Shown one piece after another: positions 48,113 through 56,571 of a stretch of 64,000 bases of DNA; the first letter of the stretch is position 1; each line of letters opens with the position of its first letter. The translations under genes were made by a program, and so were the position numbers. Source of the DNA: a virus; the IMG/VR virus record IMGVR_UViG_3300044839_000009, positions 1 through 64,000 of that record, one strand, 5' to 3'. The notes beneath the pieces are model-generated. The model searched no databases, was not told the origin of the DNA, and saw nothing but the letters and a program-made list of their open reading frames with translations.

Positions 48113-48350
48113 TCGTTCCGCCCATCAGGTCAGGGTGCTCGGCGAACATCGCGTCAGCCTCGCGCCGCCGTGCGTCCACTGCCTCGGCTGTCGGCTCCGT
48201 GTACACGGCGGAGCAGCTACCGCACAGCCAGCGTCGGATGCCGTTGCCGAGGTCGCCGTAGGTGGTGATGTAGTGCTGCTCACCGTCGTCATGTCCGCAG
48301 GACGTCACCGGGCCGCCGTCGGGCTGAGGCAGTGCGTGGCGATCGCTCAT
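48105..48350 (-). CDS. Small zinc-ribbon-like protein
   Basis: 81 aa from the ATG at 48350. CGHDDGEQHY and RWLCGSCSAVYTEPTAEAVDARRREA suggest one zinc site followed by a helix. First gene of the leftward small-gene operon that continues to 45404. Divergent from the small plus gene at 48432. Confidence 0.6.
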   Translation of the reverse strand: MSDRHALPQPDGGPVTSCGHDDGEQHYITTYGDLGNGIRRWLCGSCSAVYTEPTAEAVDARRREADAMFAEHPDLMGGTSD

Positions 48351-48431
48351 GCCGTCAGTATGCGACCCCCGCCGACCCCAATCCCTCGCATTCCGCCCCC
48401 AGCCAGACGCCCCGCCGGTCACACTGCCCTC

Positions 48432-48611
48432 ATGGCCACGGTCGTCAGTGTGCAGGCGGATACCCGGCAGGAGTGTGCCGCCGAGGTGGACTGGCAGGTC
48501 GAGCACCGCGGCGCCGTCCCCGTGCTCCCGCCGATGCTGCCGACGGGGTCCCGCCGGTGGATCGCCCGCGTGAGCGTCCCCGACCCGCAGCCGGCCCCCG
48601 CACAGCATTGA
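48432..48611 (+). CDS. Small hypothetical protein
   Basis: 59 aa, MATVVSVQADTRQECAAEVDW... ending DPQPAPAQH. It is isolated on the plus strand between two minus operons and ends in a bidirectional hairpin. No domain; codon usage looks genuine. Confidence 0.5.
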   Translation: MATVVSVQADTRQECAAEVDWQVEHRGAVPVLPPMLPTGSRRWIARVSVPDPQPAPAQH

Positions 48612-48644
48612 GGCCGCCGCGCACGGGGGGTGCGAGACGGCCTC
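48610..48644. terminator. Bidirectional hairpin
   Basis: GAGGCCG/CGGCCTC around a GC-rich inner stem, between the plus gene ending at 48611 and the minus gene ending at 48659. Confidence 0.55.
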
Positions 48645-48658
48645 AGGGGTGGGGCGGC

Positions 48659-49270
48659 TCAGTGTTCAGTGGCCTCCTCCTTCTCCTTGTCACCGAACAG
48701 GATTTCGGCGGCGATGCCGAATCCGGCGAGTTCGGGGTGTTCGTCGAGGATCCGCCGGTGCTCGAACGCTTCGCGCAGCTGTGCGGCATGCAGGGCGGCC
48801 TCGGCGACGTCACGTGCGCCGCGAACCTTGGTTTCGGCGAGGGTCTCCTTGTGCTGGTATTCGGCCCGGGCCCGCTCCAGCGCGCGCAGGTGTTGGAGTT
48901 CGGCCCTGCGGTCGTCGCGCCAGTAGCGGGCGGCCATGGCGTAGGTGGCGATGGTCGCGATCAGCCAGAGCAGGATCGGCAACGGCAACGGGTCGGTGTA
49001 GGCGGCGACTCCGGCCAAGGCGAACGTGCCGGCTCCGGCGAAGCCGAGGGCGGTGATGGCGGGGTCGCCGTGCGGTTTGCATGCGGACACGAGTCCGCCG
49101 AAGCCCGACCCGGCGGCGAAGGCGCCCATGAGGAATGCGGCGCCCACGGAGTGTTCGGCGCCGTTGATGTTCCATGCGCGGGCGGCGGCGAGGATGGTGG
49201 TGGTGGCGATGGCGGGCGCGGCCCGGGCGGTGAGGCGGCCGAGGCGGGCCGCGGTGTCGGTGGTGGTCAT
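48659..49270 (-). CDS. Multi-spanning membrane protein with coiled-coil tail (SpdB-like)
   Basis: 203 aa from the ATG at 49270. About four membrane helices in the first 120 residues (VGAAFLMGAFAAGSGFGGLV, ITALGFAGAGTFALAGVAAY, ILLWLIATIATYAMAARYW) precede a long charged coiled coil (ELQHLRALERARAEYQHKE). Small polytopic proteins of this type accompany TraB in actinomycete elements and act in mycelial spread. Similarity is by topology and place only. Confidence 0.65.
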   Translation of the reverse strand: MTTTDTAARLGRLTARAAPAIATTTILAAARAWNINGAEHSVGAAFLMGAFAAGSGFGGLVSACKPHGDPAITALGFAGAGTFALAGVAAYTDPLPLPILLWLIATIATYAMAARYWRDDRRAELQHLRALERARAEYQHKETLAETKVRGARDVAEAALHAAQLREAFEHRRILDEHPELAGFGIAAEILFGDKEKEEATEH

Positions 49271-49467
49271 CGCTGGTCCCGCCTGGTGCGTCGCTTGCTG
49301 GTGCGCCAGCCCCAAGGCCCGGGCAGGTCGCCGGAAGTGGTGGTGCGGCCGGTGCTGGACCAGGTGCGCTTGAGCCACTTCGGGCCGATGGTGATGGACC
49401 GGGACTTCTTTCCGATGTTCACCCGGACGCCGGGCGCGATCTTGAACGACTTGCGGAAGGTGAGCAT
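49267..49467 (-). CDS. DUF4236-like protein
   Basis: 66 aa. FRKSFKIAPGVRVNIGKKSRSITIGPKW is the DUF4236 signature, followed by a basic Ser/Thr tail (TSGDLPGPWGWRTSKRRTRR). Overlaps the next gene by 4 bp. The family occurs in phages and mobile elements; function unknown. Confidence 0.75.
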   Translation of the reverse strand: MLTFRKSFKIAPGVRVNIGKKSRSITIGPKWLKRTWSSTGRTTTSGDLPGPWGWRTSKRRTRRDQR

Positions 49468-49488
49468 GACGGGACTCCTTGAGGTGAG

Positions 49489-50268
49489 TTACGGACGCGC
49501 TCCGACGGCGGCTTTGCCGGTGCCGTGGCAAGGTGCGCAGGTGGCCGTGATCTGCTGGCCGCCGAACGCGGAGTAGAGGGCGCCGTTGCCGGCGCAGCAC
49601 CAGCACTTCCCTTCGCGGGCGGCCCGGGCGGGGCTGATGTGCTTGTTCTGCTTCTCCCATTCGGCGTCGGTCATGGCAGGCCCGGTGTTGGCCTTCGTGA
49701 CGGCGGGGGTCGCGGCAGGGGTGGGCGTGTTGCTGGTGGCGGGCTTGGCGTTCTCGGGGAGCTGCTGGTACCAGGCGCCGCCGACGGACTGCCCGCTGTG
49801 CTTCTTCCGCTCGTGGGTACGCAGCGCGGCGGTCGCGGCTTTGGCGTCGCGGTAGCGGGCCTTCTCCCGTTTGCCGCAGGGGCACTTCCAGCCCATGAGC
49901 CCGCTGTTCTTGTCGACGCCGAACCGGGCCTGCTTGGCGACCTGCACCCGGGAGACCTTCATCGTCTTCGGGGTGGCGGTACACGACTTGGAGCCGGTGA
50001 GACGCCCGTCCTTGCCGTGGGTGGCGATCGTGCCGGTGCCGTGGCACTTCGCGCAGCCCTCGTGGGTGGCGCGGAGGATCGCGGCGTCCTTGCGGGTACG
50101 GACGGTGTCGCGGCGGGACTCGGCGAAGCGGACGATGAGCATGGTCAGCCGGAGTGCGGCCCGCTGGCCGAGGGTCTTGCCGCGGGGCGGCCGGCGGGTG
50201 ACGGACTTGCGGGTCACCACCTTCTTCCGGGTGGTTGTGCGGCGGGCGGGCCGCTTCTTCGCTGCCAT
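49489..50268 (-). CDS. Basic protein with DnaJ-type CxxCxGxG repeats
   Basis: 259 aa. A strongly basic N-terminus (KKRPARRTTTRKKVVTRKSVTRR) is followed by CAKCHGTGTI, CPCGKREK, then at the C-terminus CWCCAGNGAL and CAPCHGTGKA. The CxxCxGxG motifs are DnaJ-like zinc centres. Probably binds DNA or the transfer complex; it is directly downstream of the phased repeat array and the translocase gene. Confidence 0.65.
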   Translation of the reverse strand: MAAKKRPARRTTTRKKVVTRKSVTRRPPRGKTLGQRAALRLTMLIVRFAESRRDTVRTRKDAAILRATHEGCAKCHGTGTIATHGKDGRLTGSKSCTATPKTMKVSRVQVAKQARFGVDKNSGLMGWKCPCGKREKARYRDAKAATAALRTHERKKHSGQSVGGAWYQQLPENAKPATSNTPTPAATPAVTKANTGPAMTDAEWEKQNKHISPARAAREGKCWCCAGNGALYSAFGGQQITATCAPCHGTGKAAVGARP

Positions 50269-50312
50269 GGTCGGGCTCTCCTCGGGTTCGGAACGAATGT
50301 GGATCTTTCGGG

Positions 50313-50447
50313 TGTCTATGGGGGCGTCTACACCCCGTCTTGAGGGCGTCTACAGGGCGTCTGGCCTGCGGGGATAGACAGCGGCAAGACGCCCCGTAGA
50401 CGGGCCATAGTCGGGGGTTAGACGGCCCCTAGACGGGGGTCAAGACG
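50313..50447. repeat. Helically phased hexamer array (candidate clt/TRS or centromere)
   Basis: NGTCTN hexamers start at 50313, 50325, 50336, 50347 and 50358. In inverted orientation, TAGACG-type hexamers start at 50375, 50386, 50397, 50408, 50419, 50430 and 50442. Spacing is 11 bp with three 12-bp exceptions or fewer, i.e. about one helical turn. The orientation flips in the middle. The array overlaps the stop codon of the translocase gene. In pSVH1 the clt site bound by TraB also lies next to traB and consists of short repeats. Confidence 0.75.
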
Positions 50448-52542
50448 GGGCAAGTAGGGCATTGGCTGCCGCCTCCACCGTTGAGCGCATCCAGCCGCGA
50501 ACCTGCGGCTTGTTGTTCCAGCTCTGCCGCGACGCGGTCGCCCCGGGCACCAGATCCGCCAACAGAGACTGCAGCTCCGCGCCATCGGCGGCGATCTTTT
50601 CGTCGATGATCAGAGCGGTCGGCAGGAACGTGGACCGCTCCTCCTCGAACAGGCCCAGCAGTGCGGAGATCTTCAAGGCGCGGGCGTCGTCGACGAGCAT
50701 CAGGCGATCCGACAGCGACAAGCCGCCATCGCCAGACATCGACTCGGGCCCGTACTCGTCCGCCAGGTGCAGCAGCTTCGCCTCAGCGAGCGTGTCGTAG
50801 TCGAACCACGGACGGCCCGCAGCCTTGCGCTCCTCAACGGCCCGCCGGATGCCCCCGTTCGAGTGCTCGTTCCACCCGTACAGCAGCGCCCGAACCAGAC
50901 CAGCACCCTTGATGTAGGACCGGCCCGCGTCGTTCTTGATGTCCTTGTTCTGCGCAGGCTCCAGCCGGTCCGGACGGAACCCAGCCGCACCGGCACCCGG
51001 ACCGAACACGAGGCGGATGTCGTCGAAGCGGGAAGCGAGCATCACGCGGAACGTGAACGAGTCCGCCACGGCGTCACCGAGGCTGTCGCTGGTGGCGTCC
51101 TGGCCGGCGGCGATCGGGAACATACCCACCTGCTTGCCGAGGCGGCAGAGCTGAATGAACAGCTCCTTCGCCTTCTGGCTGAGGTAGATGAACTCGTCTA
51201 CGCAGGGATAGATGTCGGGGTACTCGCGGGACGCCACCCACGTGTCGCCCATCTTGAGCCTGTTGCGGACCACATTGCGGGCCTCGGCCATCTTCACGAG
51301 GTAGCCGAGCCACAGTTCGCAGTCCTTGTTGCCGCGGATCGGGGGGACGGCCATGACGCCTTCGAACTCGCGCAGTCCGTCCTTGACGGGGTCGAGGTCG
51401 AGGGCGATCGCGTTGTGACAGGCCGTGATGACCTCGGCCAGGTCGCGCAGGACACCGGTGGTCTTCGCAGACCCGGACGATCCGATGACGAGGATGCGGA
51501 GGCCTTCGAGGACCACGTCGAGGGCGGTGCCGTCCATGCAGCGGCCGAAGTTGTGCGGGTCGGAGATGCTGAGGCTGTTCGGGGCGTGAACGGTCGGCTT
51601 GGGCATGTCGGCGAACGGGTCGCCGGTGACGAGCCGCAGCGTGATGTGGGCCCGGTTGCTGGCGTCTGTTTCGACGAGGAGGCCGCCGGACCGGAGGTGC
51701 ATGTGGGCTTCGAGTTTGTCGGCGGCCTTGTTGACGTCGTCGGGGGTGGAGCCCTTGAGGTCGATGTCGACCTCCCAGCCCCAGCCGCGGTGCCCCAGGA
51801 TGTCGACGCGACGAGTGCCGATGCCTTCGTAGGTCAGTGCGCGGCCCAGGCACTCCTCGACCTGCTGGCCACCGGTGCACCAGGCGAGCGGGAACGGCTC
51901 TTCTCCGTCGTCGGCGTCGGCGGCGGCGATCAGCTCCTGCGGGGCGAGCTTGTTCTCGAGCCGGTACCGGCCGTACAGGGTGAGGAGCGCCCCGGCAGCG
52001 AGGGCTTCGGTGCCGGGGGCGACGGCCCACGAGTAGTCCACCGCGGTGAGGCCGGCGTACTTCACGAGCGCCCACCACGACGCCAGGTCCGTAGCCACGG
52101 TCCCGGCGGCGAGCCAGCCCAGGGTGCGCCAGCGCTTCTTGCGGGTGATCTCGACCTTGTTCCAGTCGGCGCCCCGGCTCATGCCGCCGATGACCTCCTG
52201 GAGGTCGTGGGCGCGGACGTACCGGTAGCCGAGGTGTCCAGCGGCTTTGGCGCCGTGACCGAAGTAGTAGGTGAGTCCACACGCCCGGCGCGCCGACAGG
52301 CCGACGACGCGGCCGGTGCGCGAGGCGACGACCATGGCGGCGGACGCGCCCCGGTAGAGGACGGGCGGGCGGGGCGTGTAGTACTCGACGACGCCCGGCG
52401 CGATGTCGTCCTCGTCTCCGTGGGGCTGCGGGATGACCTCGCCGACGATCGTCTCCGTCACGCCCGCGGGCTTCATGAAGTCGGGCACGTCGAGGTCGTC
52501 GGCCGGGTCGGCGGGCGGACGGTGGAAGCCGTTGATGGTCAC
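50440..52542 (-). CDS. FtsK/SpoIIIE-type DNA translocase, TraB/TraSA-like
   Basis: 700 aa. An acidic N-terminus and two to three hydrophobic segments (about 65-190) are followed by an FtsK motor with Walker A GSSGSAKTT (354-362) and Walker B YPCVDE (445-450). The C-terminus has further HTH-like helices (GATASRQSWNNKPQVRGWM). In Streptomyces elements such proteins move double-stranded DNA between hyphae by hexameric translocation. The neighbours are Spd-like membrane proteins. A role in phage DNA handling cannot be excluded. Confidence 0.85.
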   Translation of the reverse strand: MTINGFHRPPADPADDLDVPDFMKPAGVTETIVGEVIPQPHGDEDDIAPGVVEYYTPRPPVLYRGASAAMVVASRTGRVVGLSARRACGLTYYFGHGAKAAGHLGYRYVRAHDLQEVIGGMSRGADWNKVEITRKKRWRTLGWLAAGTVATDLASWWALVKYAGLTAVDYSWAVAPGTEALAAGALLTLYGRYRLENKLAPQELIAAADADDGEEPFPLAWCTGGQQVEECLGRALTYEGIGTRRVDILGHRGWGWEVDIDLKGSTPDDVNKAADKLEAHMHLRSGGLLVETDASNRAHITLRLVTGDPFADMPKPTVHAPNSLSISDPHNFGRCMDGTALDVVLEGLRILVIGSSGSAKTTGVLRDLAEVITACHNAIALDLDPVKDGLREFEGVMAVPPIRGNKDCELWLGYLVKMAEARNVVRNRLKMGDTWVASREYPDIYPCVDEFIYLSQKAKELFIQLCRLGKQVGMFPIAAGQDATSDSLGDAVADSFTFRVMLASRFDDIRLVFGPGAGAAGFRPDRLEPAQNKDIKNDAGRSYIKGAGLVRALLYGWNEHSNGGIRRAVEERKAAGRPWFDYDTLAEAKLLHLADEYGPESMSGDGGLSLSDRLMLVDDARALKISALLGLFEEERSTFLPTALIIDEKIAADGAELQSLLADLVPGATASRQSWNNKPQVRGWMRSTVEAAANALLAPS

Positions 52543-52563
52543 GGTCGAACTCCTCTCAGGTGG

Positions 52564-53979
52564 TCAGTTGGCGGGGCTGGTGGCGGTCTGCTCGATGGAT
52601 GCCTGCCGCTTCGCGAGCGGGCTGTTCGGCTGCGCGTCGCCGGGCGTGCGGAGCGGCGGGATGCCGCCGTTGTTGCGGCGTCCGTCGGGGGCGTCGGGGT
52701 CACGCTTCGCGCGTGGTGCCTTTTGGGATTCGACCTGTGACAATGCGTCACCGGGAGCGATCTCCATGGCGGCCTTCATCCGGGCCTGAGCGAGACGGCT
52801 CAGCTCCTCGATGTCGGGCGTGATGCCGACCGTCCGGGAGCCGGTGACGCGAGACCAGGCGTCGCTCCAAATCTGCTCGGTGACGAACTGCGAACCACGC
52901 GCGGAACGCATCGCCTCGGCGACCTCCCACACCTGCGGGTGGCCCTCCTTGCGGTCCTCGTCCCGGCGCTTCTGCTCGGCCCCGGCTTGCTTCTGCTGCT
53001 CGGCCTTCTCGGCGGCGGCCTTCTTCGCGGCGGCGTCCTTCTCTGCCTTCGCCTTCTCCCGGTCGGCCGCCTCCTTGGCCTTCGCCTTGTCGCTGGCGCG
53101 GCGCTCCCGGAGCGACGGGATGCCGTCAGCCTTCTGGGCGATGCCATGCTCGTAGGCCATGAGGACGATCGGGCCACCAAGAGAAGCGAGGGCACCAATC
53201 AGTCCGGCGTTCAGGCCGATCGCGGGGTCGGTGAGGCCGTGCCACAGGTTGACACCAGCGGCGATCATCGCGCCGAACATGATGCCGATCCGGTACGGCA
53301 TTACGTCACGGCGGTGAGCGACCGCCCAAGCTGCGCCACACGCCAACACCAACGCCAGGCCTTCGAGCAGGGCCGGGGCCGCCACCATGAACTTGCGCTC
53401 GGGGTCCCAGAAGGCGATGAACTGCACCGGCGCGGCGATGATCAGACCCACGGCGTAGATACCGCGGGCGCCCCACTTCCACAGAGACTCGGTGCGCTGC
53501 TGCTCGGCGGCACGCTCGGCTTCACGCTGAGCCTCGTCCTCCGCAGCCTTGTCGGACTTCTCCTTGGCGGCCTTCGCGGATGCTTCCTCGTTGGCCTTCT
53601 TGGCGAGGTATGCAACCTGGTCGGCCTGGTCGCGCTCCAGCTTCATGCGGGCGCGCTCGTTGGTGATCCGCAGCCGCTCTGCCTCCTCGGCGGCCTTGAT
53701 CTCAACGGCCTTCGCCTCGGCCTCGGCACGGATGCGCCGCTCCTCAGCCTCAGCCTCGGCACGGGTGCGGATGGCCTCGGCCTCGGCCTCCGCAATCGGG
53801 TCGACTCCAGGGGCGGTGGCGGTCTTGGCGACCACGGGAGCGGCCTCGACGGTCTCGGGCGCCTCGGCCTGGCGCTCCCACACGGTGGCACCGCGGTCGA
53901 AGTTGATCGGCTGCCAGGGTCCGAGCTCGCGGACGGCAGGCCGCTTGGTGCCGTTCATCTGGGTCGGGCCGGCGTTCAC
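52564..53979 (-). CDS. SpdB/DUF2637-like membrane protein with long coiled coils
   Basis: 471 aa from the GTG at 53979 (AGGAGAT upstream). A 120-residue charged coiled coil (AEAEAEERRIRAEAEAKAVE) precedes four membrane helices (about 172-285: GIYAVGLIIAAPVQFIAFW, LEGLALVLACGAAWAVAH, IGIMFGAMIAAGVNLW, LIGALASLGGPIVLMAY). A second coiled coil and an HTH-like tail follow. This is the SpdB layout of AICEs, which cooperate with TraB in intramycelial spread. Confidence 0.75.
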   Translation of the reverse strand: MNAGPTQMNGTKRPAVRELGPWQPINFDRGATVWERQAEAPETVEAAPVVAKTATAPGVDPIAEAEAEAIRTRAEAEAEERRIRAEAEAKAVEIKAAEEAERLRITNERARMKLERDQADQVAYLAKKANEEASAKAAKEKSDKAAEDEAQREAERAAEQQRTESLWKWGARGIYAVGLIIAAPVQFIAFWDPERKFMVAAPALLEGLALVLACGAAWAVAHRRDVMPYRIGIMFGAMIAAGVNLWHGLTDPAIGLNAGLIGALASLGGPIVLMAYEHGIAQKADGIPSLRERRASDKAKAKEAADREKAKAEKDAAAKKAAAEKAEQQKQAGAEQKRRDEDRKEGHPQVWEVAEAMRSARGSQFVTEQIWSDAWSRVTGSRTVGITPDIEELSRLAQARMKAAMEIAPGDALSQVESQKAPRAKRDPDAPDGRRNNGGIPPLRTPGDAQPNSPLAKRQASIEQTATSPAN

Positions 53980-54015
53980 GACTGATCTCCTGTCTGGTTG
54001 ATGCGGGGTGGGTGG

Positions 54016-54315
54016 TTACGCGGCGGGCCGGCTGGCCCATCCGCGGTGGAACTCGGCGGTGAACGCGTCGGCCATGCCGACGCCGATGGTCTGACCGACC
54101 GGCGGCTTCCCCGCCCGGGCCGCGGCCTCGAACTCCAGCCGGGCCGCGAACGTCGCCGCCAGCCCGATCAGCGCCCGGGCCGCACGCAGACCGAACACCG
54201 CCAGACCGAGCAGCAGGGGGCCGCTCCACACCAGGACACGAGGGATCCAGCGGCCCAGCCAGCGCACGGCCTGCTGGCGCCGGGACGGCTTCGCGGTGAT
54301 CAGATAGGCGTGCAT
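54016..54315 (-). CDS. Small membrane protein of the transfer operon
   Basis: 99 aa with one hydrophobic region (VLVWSGPLLLGLAVFGLRAARALIGLAATFAARL) and a conserved-looking end GVGMADAFTAEFHRGW. Lies between the SpdB-like gene and another small membrane protein. Spd-type accessory role inferred. Confidence 0.65.
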   Translation of the reverse strand: MHAYLITAKPSRRQQAVRWLGRWIPRVLVWSGPLLLGLAVFGLRAARALIGLAATFAARLEFEAAARAGKPPVGQTIGVGMADAFTAEFHRGWASRPAA

Positions 54316-54340
54316 GACGGGCCTCCTTCAGGGGTCGGGG

Positions 54341-54577
54341 TCAGTCGCTGTCGGACGTGACGGTCTTCGCTCGCTGCCACGCAGCCCACAGGTGGCCGAG
54401 GCCCATGTAGACGCTGGTGAAGCTGCCGAACAACGCGAACAAGCCCCACGCGAACGGCATGTGGTGCGCGACGAGCTGGGTGCCGAGAAGCACGGCGAAG
54501 ACGAGGGCGATTGCGGCGAACACCCAGTAGGCGATGCTGTCGTCACGGGCCTGGGCGGGCTTGTCGGTGGCGGTCAC
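54341..54577 (-). CDS. Small membrane protein, two helices
   Basis: 78 aa from the GTG at 54577 (AAAGGA upstream). Helices IAYWVFAAIALVFAVLLGTQLV and FAWGLFALFGSFTSVYMGLGHLW with short charged ends. Part of the transfer-like operon; function unknown. Confidence 0.65.
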   Translation of the reverse strand: MTATDKPAQARDDSIAYWVFAAIALVFAVLLGTQLVAHHMPFAWGLFALFGSFTSVYMGLGHLWAAWQRAKTVTSDSD

Positions 54578-54620
54578 GATGGTCCTTTCAGTGGTCGGGA
54601 TCCGGTCGGGATGGCGGGGG

Positions 54621-54848
54621 CTAGTTGGTGCGGACGCGCCGTGAGTCGTTGATGGAGTCGGCGAGGAGTCGCCTGGCGTCGATGCCGCGCGGCACGGCGA
54701 AGTCGTGCCTGCGCGGGCACCGCAGGCGGGCCTGGCCACCCGCGCGCCCGTGGACCGTCAGGCCCGTGCGGGCGCTGCACGACGGGCACACGGCGGCGAC
54801 ACCGCCGCCGGTGATCTCGCCGTCATAGGTGGTCTCGAAGTAGTTCAT
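54621..54848 (-). CDS. Small zinc-ribbon protein
   Basis: 75 aa from the ATG at 54848. VAAVCPSCSARTGLTVHGR...LRCPRRHDFAVPRG gives CxxC and CxxxH pairs for a zinc ribbon, then DARRLLADSINDSRR. Common small protein of actinobacterial elements; role unknown. Confidence 0.6.
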   Translation of the reverse strand: MNYFETTYDGEITGGGVAAVCPSCSARTGLTVHGRAGGQARLRCPRRHDFAVPRGIDARRLLADSINDSRRVRTN

Positions 54849-54932
54849 GGGGTTCCTTCCGAGTCGGGCGGTACGGGGTCGCTGGCTGTTCTCCTTGGTG
54901 CTCACCCGGGGGCTGAGCACCGCGGACAGCAG

Positions 54933-55112
54933 TCAGCTCTTCGCGGCCTGCTCTTCGGCCCAGTCGGCGAGGCGCGTCTGACGGTCGGCGGCTTCGGTGT
55001 CGCCGTTGCGCTCGTGCCTCTCGGCGTTGCGACGGGACTGCTTGGCTTCGGCGGCGAAGTTCTGACTGTCGGTGTTGGTGGACGACTGGCCGGAGCGGTT
55101 GAACAGGCCCAT
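54933..55112 (-). CDS. Small charged helical protein
   Basis: 59 aa, MGLFNRSGQSSTNTDSQNF then AEAKQSRRNAERHERNGD and DRQTRLADWAEEQAA. Highly charged helix pair without a recognised domain. Real by operon context and ribosome-binding site (GAAAGGA). Confidence 0.6.
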   Translation of the reverse strand: MGLFNRSGQSSTNTDSQNFAAEAKQSRRNAERHERNGDTEAADRQTRLADWAEEQAAKS

Positions 55113-55146
55113 GGCTGGGTCCTTTCGGGTCGCGGTGCGGGGCTGG

Positions 55147-55497
55147 TCAGAGACCGAGGACGTGGTACGGGAACGGCTCGTGCTCCATCCCGACGCCGAA
55201 ACTCTTGATCCAGTACCAGTGGAACGGGAACTCCCGGACGCCCAACTCCATGAGGGCGATGGCCCGGTGGTGCCCGTCACCGACGTACACGTCGTCCGGG
55301 AAGCGCTCGGAGATGCCCAGCTCAATCGGCTTCCGCAGCCCGACCTTCGCGATCGACTCCTTCAGCTCCTCAACCAGCTTCCGGTCCTTCCCGGGGCGGG
55401 CGAACTCGCGCTCGGCGTCAGCCCACTTCCGGAACTGGATCGGACGGATCTTGCTGTCGGTGAGGAGCGACGTCCGCATCTGGCCCAGGTACTTCAT
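55147..55497 (-). CDS. ParB/Srx-type nuclease-fold protein
   Basis: 116 aa. ELKESIAKVGLRKPIELG...VYVGDGHHRAIALMELG contains the GDGHHR motif of the ParB N-terminal (CTPase/nuclease-like) domain. No HTH follows, so it is not a full partition protein. Stand-alone ParB-fold proteins occur in AICEs and phages as nucleases or DNA-processing factors. Confidence 0.75.
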   Translation of the reverse strand: MKYLGQMRTSLLTDSKIRPIQFRKWADAEREFARPGKDRKLVEELKESIAKVGLRKPIELGISERFPDDVYVGDGHHRAIALMELGVREFPFHWYWIKSFGVGMEHEPFPYHVLGL

Positions 55498-55595
55498 CGG
55501 TCGATCCCTTCAGGTAAGTGGGGCGGGGGGTGGGTCACCGGGTTCGGGTCTGGCTGGGGGAGCCGTAAGCCACCCGAACCCGGCGGTCTGTGGGT

Positions 55596-55679
55596 TCAGC
55601 GGGGCCGGTTCTCGCTGCGCCGGTTGGCCTCAGCGACCCTGCGGGCCAGCTCGGCACGCTCGGACTCGGTCACGGTCAC
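55596..55679 (-). CDS. Very small helical protein
   Basis: 27 aa, VTVTESERAELARRVAEANRRS.... The GTG overlaps the preceding stop (GTGA), which is the main evidence that it is translated. Function unknown. Confidence 0.4.
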   Translation of the reverse strand: MTVTESERAELARRVAEANRRSENRPR

Positions 55680-55834
55680 CACCCCCACACATCTGCTTCG
55701 TGACGCGACAGGGGACGGGACGGGGCCTGGGTCGGCTGCGCGGCGATCGCCTTACGGAGGGCGGCCTCGACGACCGACAGTGCGGCGACCTTCGGCGGCA
55801 AGGGCGGGATGGCGGGCGGCGTGGGCTGAGTCAT
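55676..55834 (-). CDS. Small Pro/Ala-rich protein
   Basis: 52 aa from the ATG at 55834. PTPPAIPPLPPKVAALSVVEAALRKAIAAQP then LSRHEADVWGW. Coupled by 4-bp overlaps on both sides. Role unknown. Confidence 0.5.
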   Translation of the reverse strand: MTQPTPPAIPPLPPKVAALSVVEAALRKAIAAQPTQAPSRPLSRHEADVWGW

Positions 55835-56196
55835 TCGTCCCACGTCCCGTCGCACAGCGCGTAGGTGACGGCGACCGCACCAGCGGTGTCGGCCTTCGCG
55901 GGATTGGCGTACCAGTCCTCTTCGGCGCAGTCGCACACCTCGAAGTCGGCCTCGCTACACCCCTCGATGTGCCGCTCGAACACCACCCAGTCGCGGTCGA
56001 CGTTGCCCTGCAAGGTCAGCGCGCCACTGTTGGGGGTCTCCACGATGCGGAGCCGCCGCACGATCTCGTCCTCGTCGATGTGCCCGAGGAACAAGGTGCG
56101 GTCCCAGTTGTCCGCCATGACCGGCGCGAACGCCTCGACGGGAATCGGGGTGCCGGCACGGTCGACGAGGACCTCGGTCAGGGTCAGGGCGATCAC
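55831..56196 (-). CDS. Hypothetical protein
   Basis: 121 aa, acidic. A strand-rich start (MIALTLTEVLVDRAGTPIPVE) is followed by RTLFLGHIDEDEIVRRLRIVET and a cysteine pair (GCSEADFEVCDCAEEDW). No recognised family. Overlaps both neighbours (ATGA). Confidence 0.6.
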   Translation of the reverse strand: MIALTLTEVLVDRAGTPIPVEAFAPVMADNWDRTLFLGHIDEDEIVRRLRIVETPNSGALTLQGNVDRDWVVFERHIEGCSEADFEVCDCAEEDWYANPAKADTAGAVAVTYALCDGTWDE

Positions 56197-56489
56197 AGCT
56201 CACCACCGGCGGCGAGCTCGTAGGCCAGCTGGTGGGCGTCCTGGCGGTCGTCGAACCAGTAGGCGACCGTGGTCGTCACCCGGTCCAGAGCGGCGTGGCC
56301 AGCCGAGGACAGACCCGTCAGATCCGTGCGGACCGGAAGCGGCACAGCCTTGGCGGCCTCGACGAGACGCTCATACACCTCGAAGTCGAAGCGCGACCAC
56401 ATTGAGAGGTCCGGGTGGGTGGCGCGGAAAGCGGTGAGGGCGGGGGCGCCCTGGGGGCGGAGGGCGGTGGCGGTCTGGGTAAGGTTCAC
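56193..56489 (-). CDS. Hypothetical protein
   Basis: 98 aa from the GTG at 56489 (GGGAGAT upstream). Helical, with HPDLSMWSRFDFEVYERLVEAAKAVP and YWFDDRQDAHQLAYELAAGG. Second gene of the transfer-like operon. Confidence 0.6.
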   Translation of the reverse strand: MNLTQTATALRPQGAPALTAFRATHPDLSMWSRFDFEVYERLVEAAKAVPLPVRTDLTGLSSAGHAALDRVTTTVAYWFDDRQDAHQLAYELAAGGEL

Positions 56490-56571
56490 TTCGATCTCCC
56501 GGGTGCTTAGTGGCTTCGGGTGGTCTAGCCCCGATCCGGCGTTCGCAGCGCTGGGTCGGGGTTCTTGCATG

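Noticed and set aside
50767-52740. 657-codon open frame on the plus strand
   Set aside because: Antisense shadow of the FtsK-like gene, which has clear Walker motifs.
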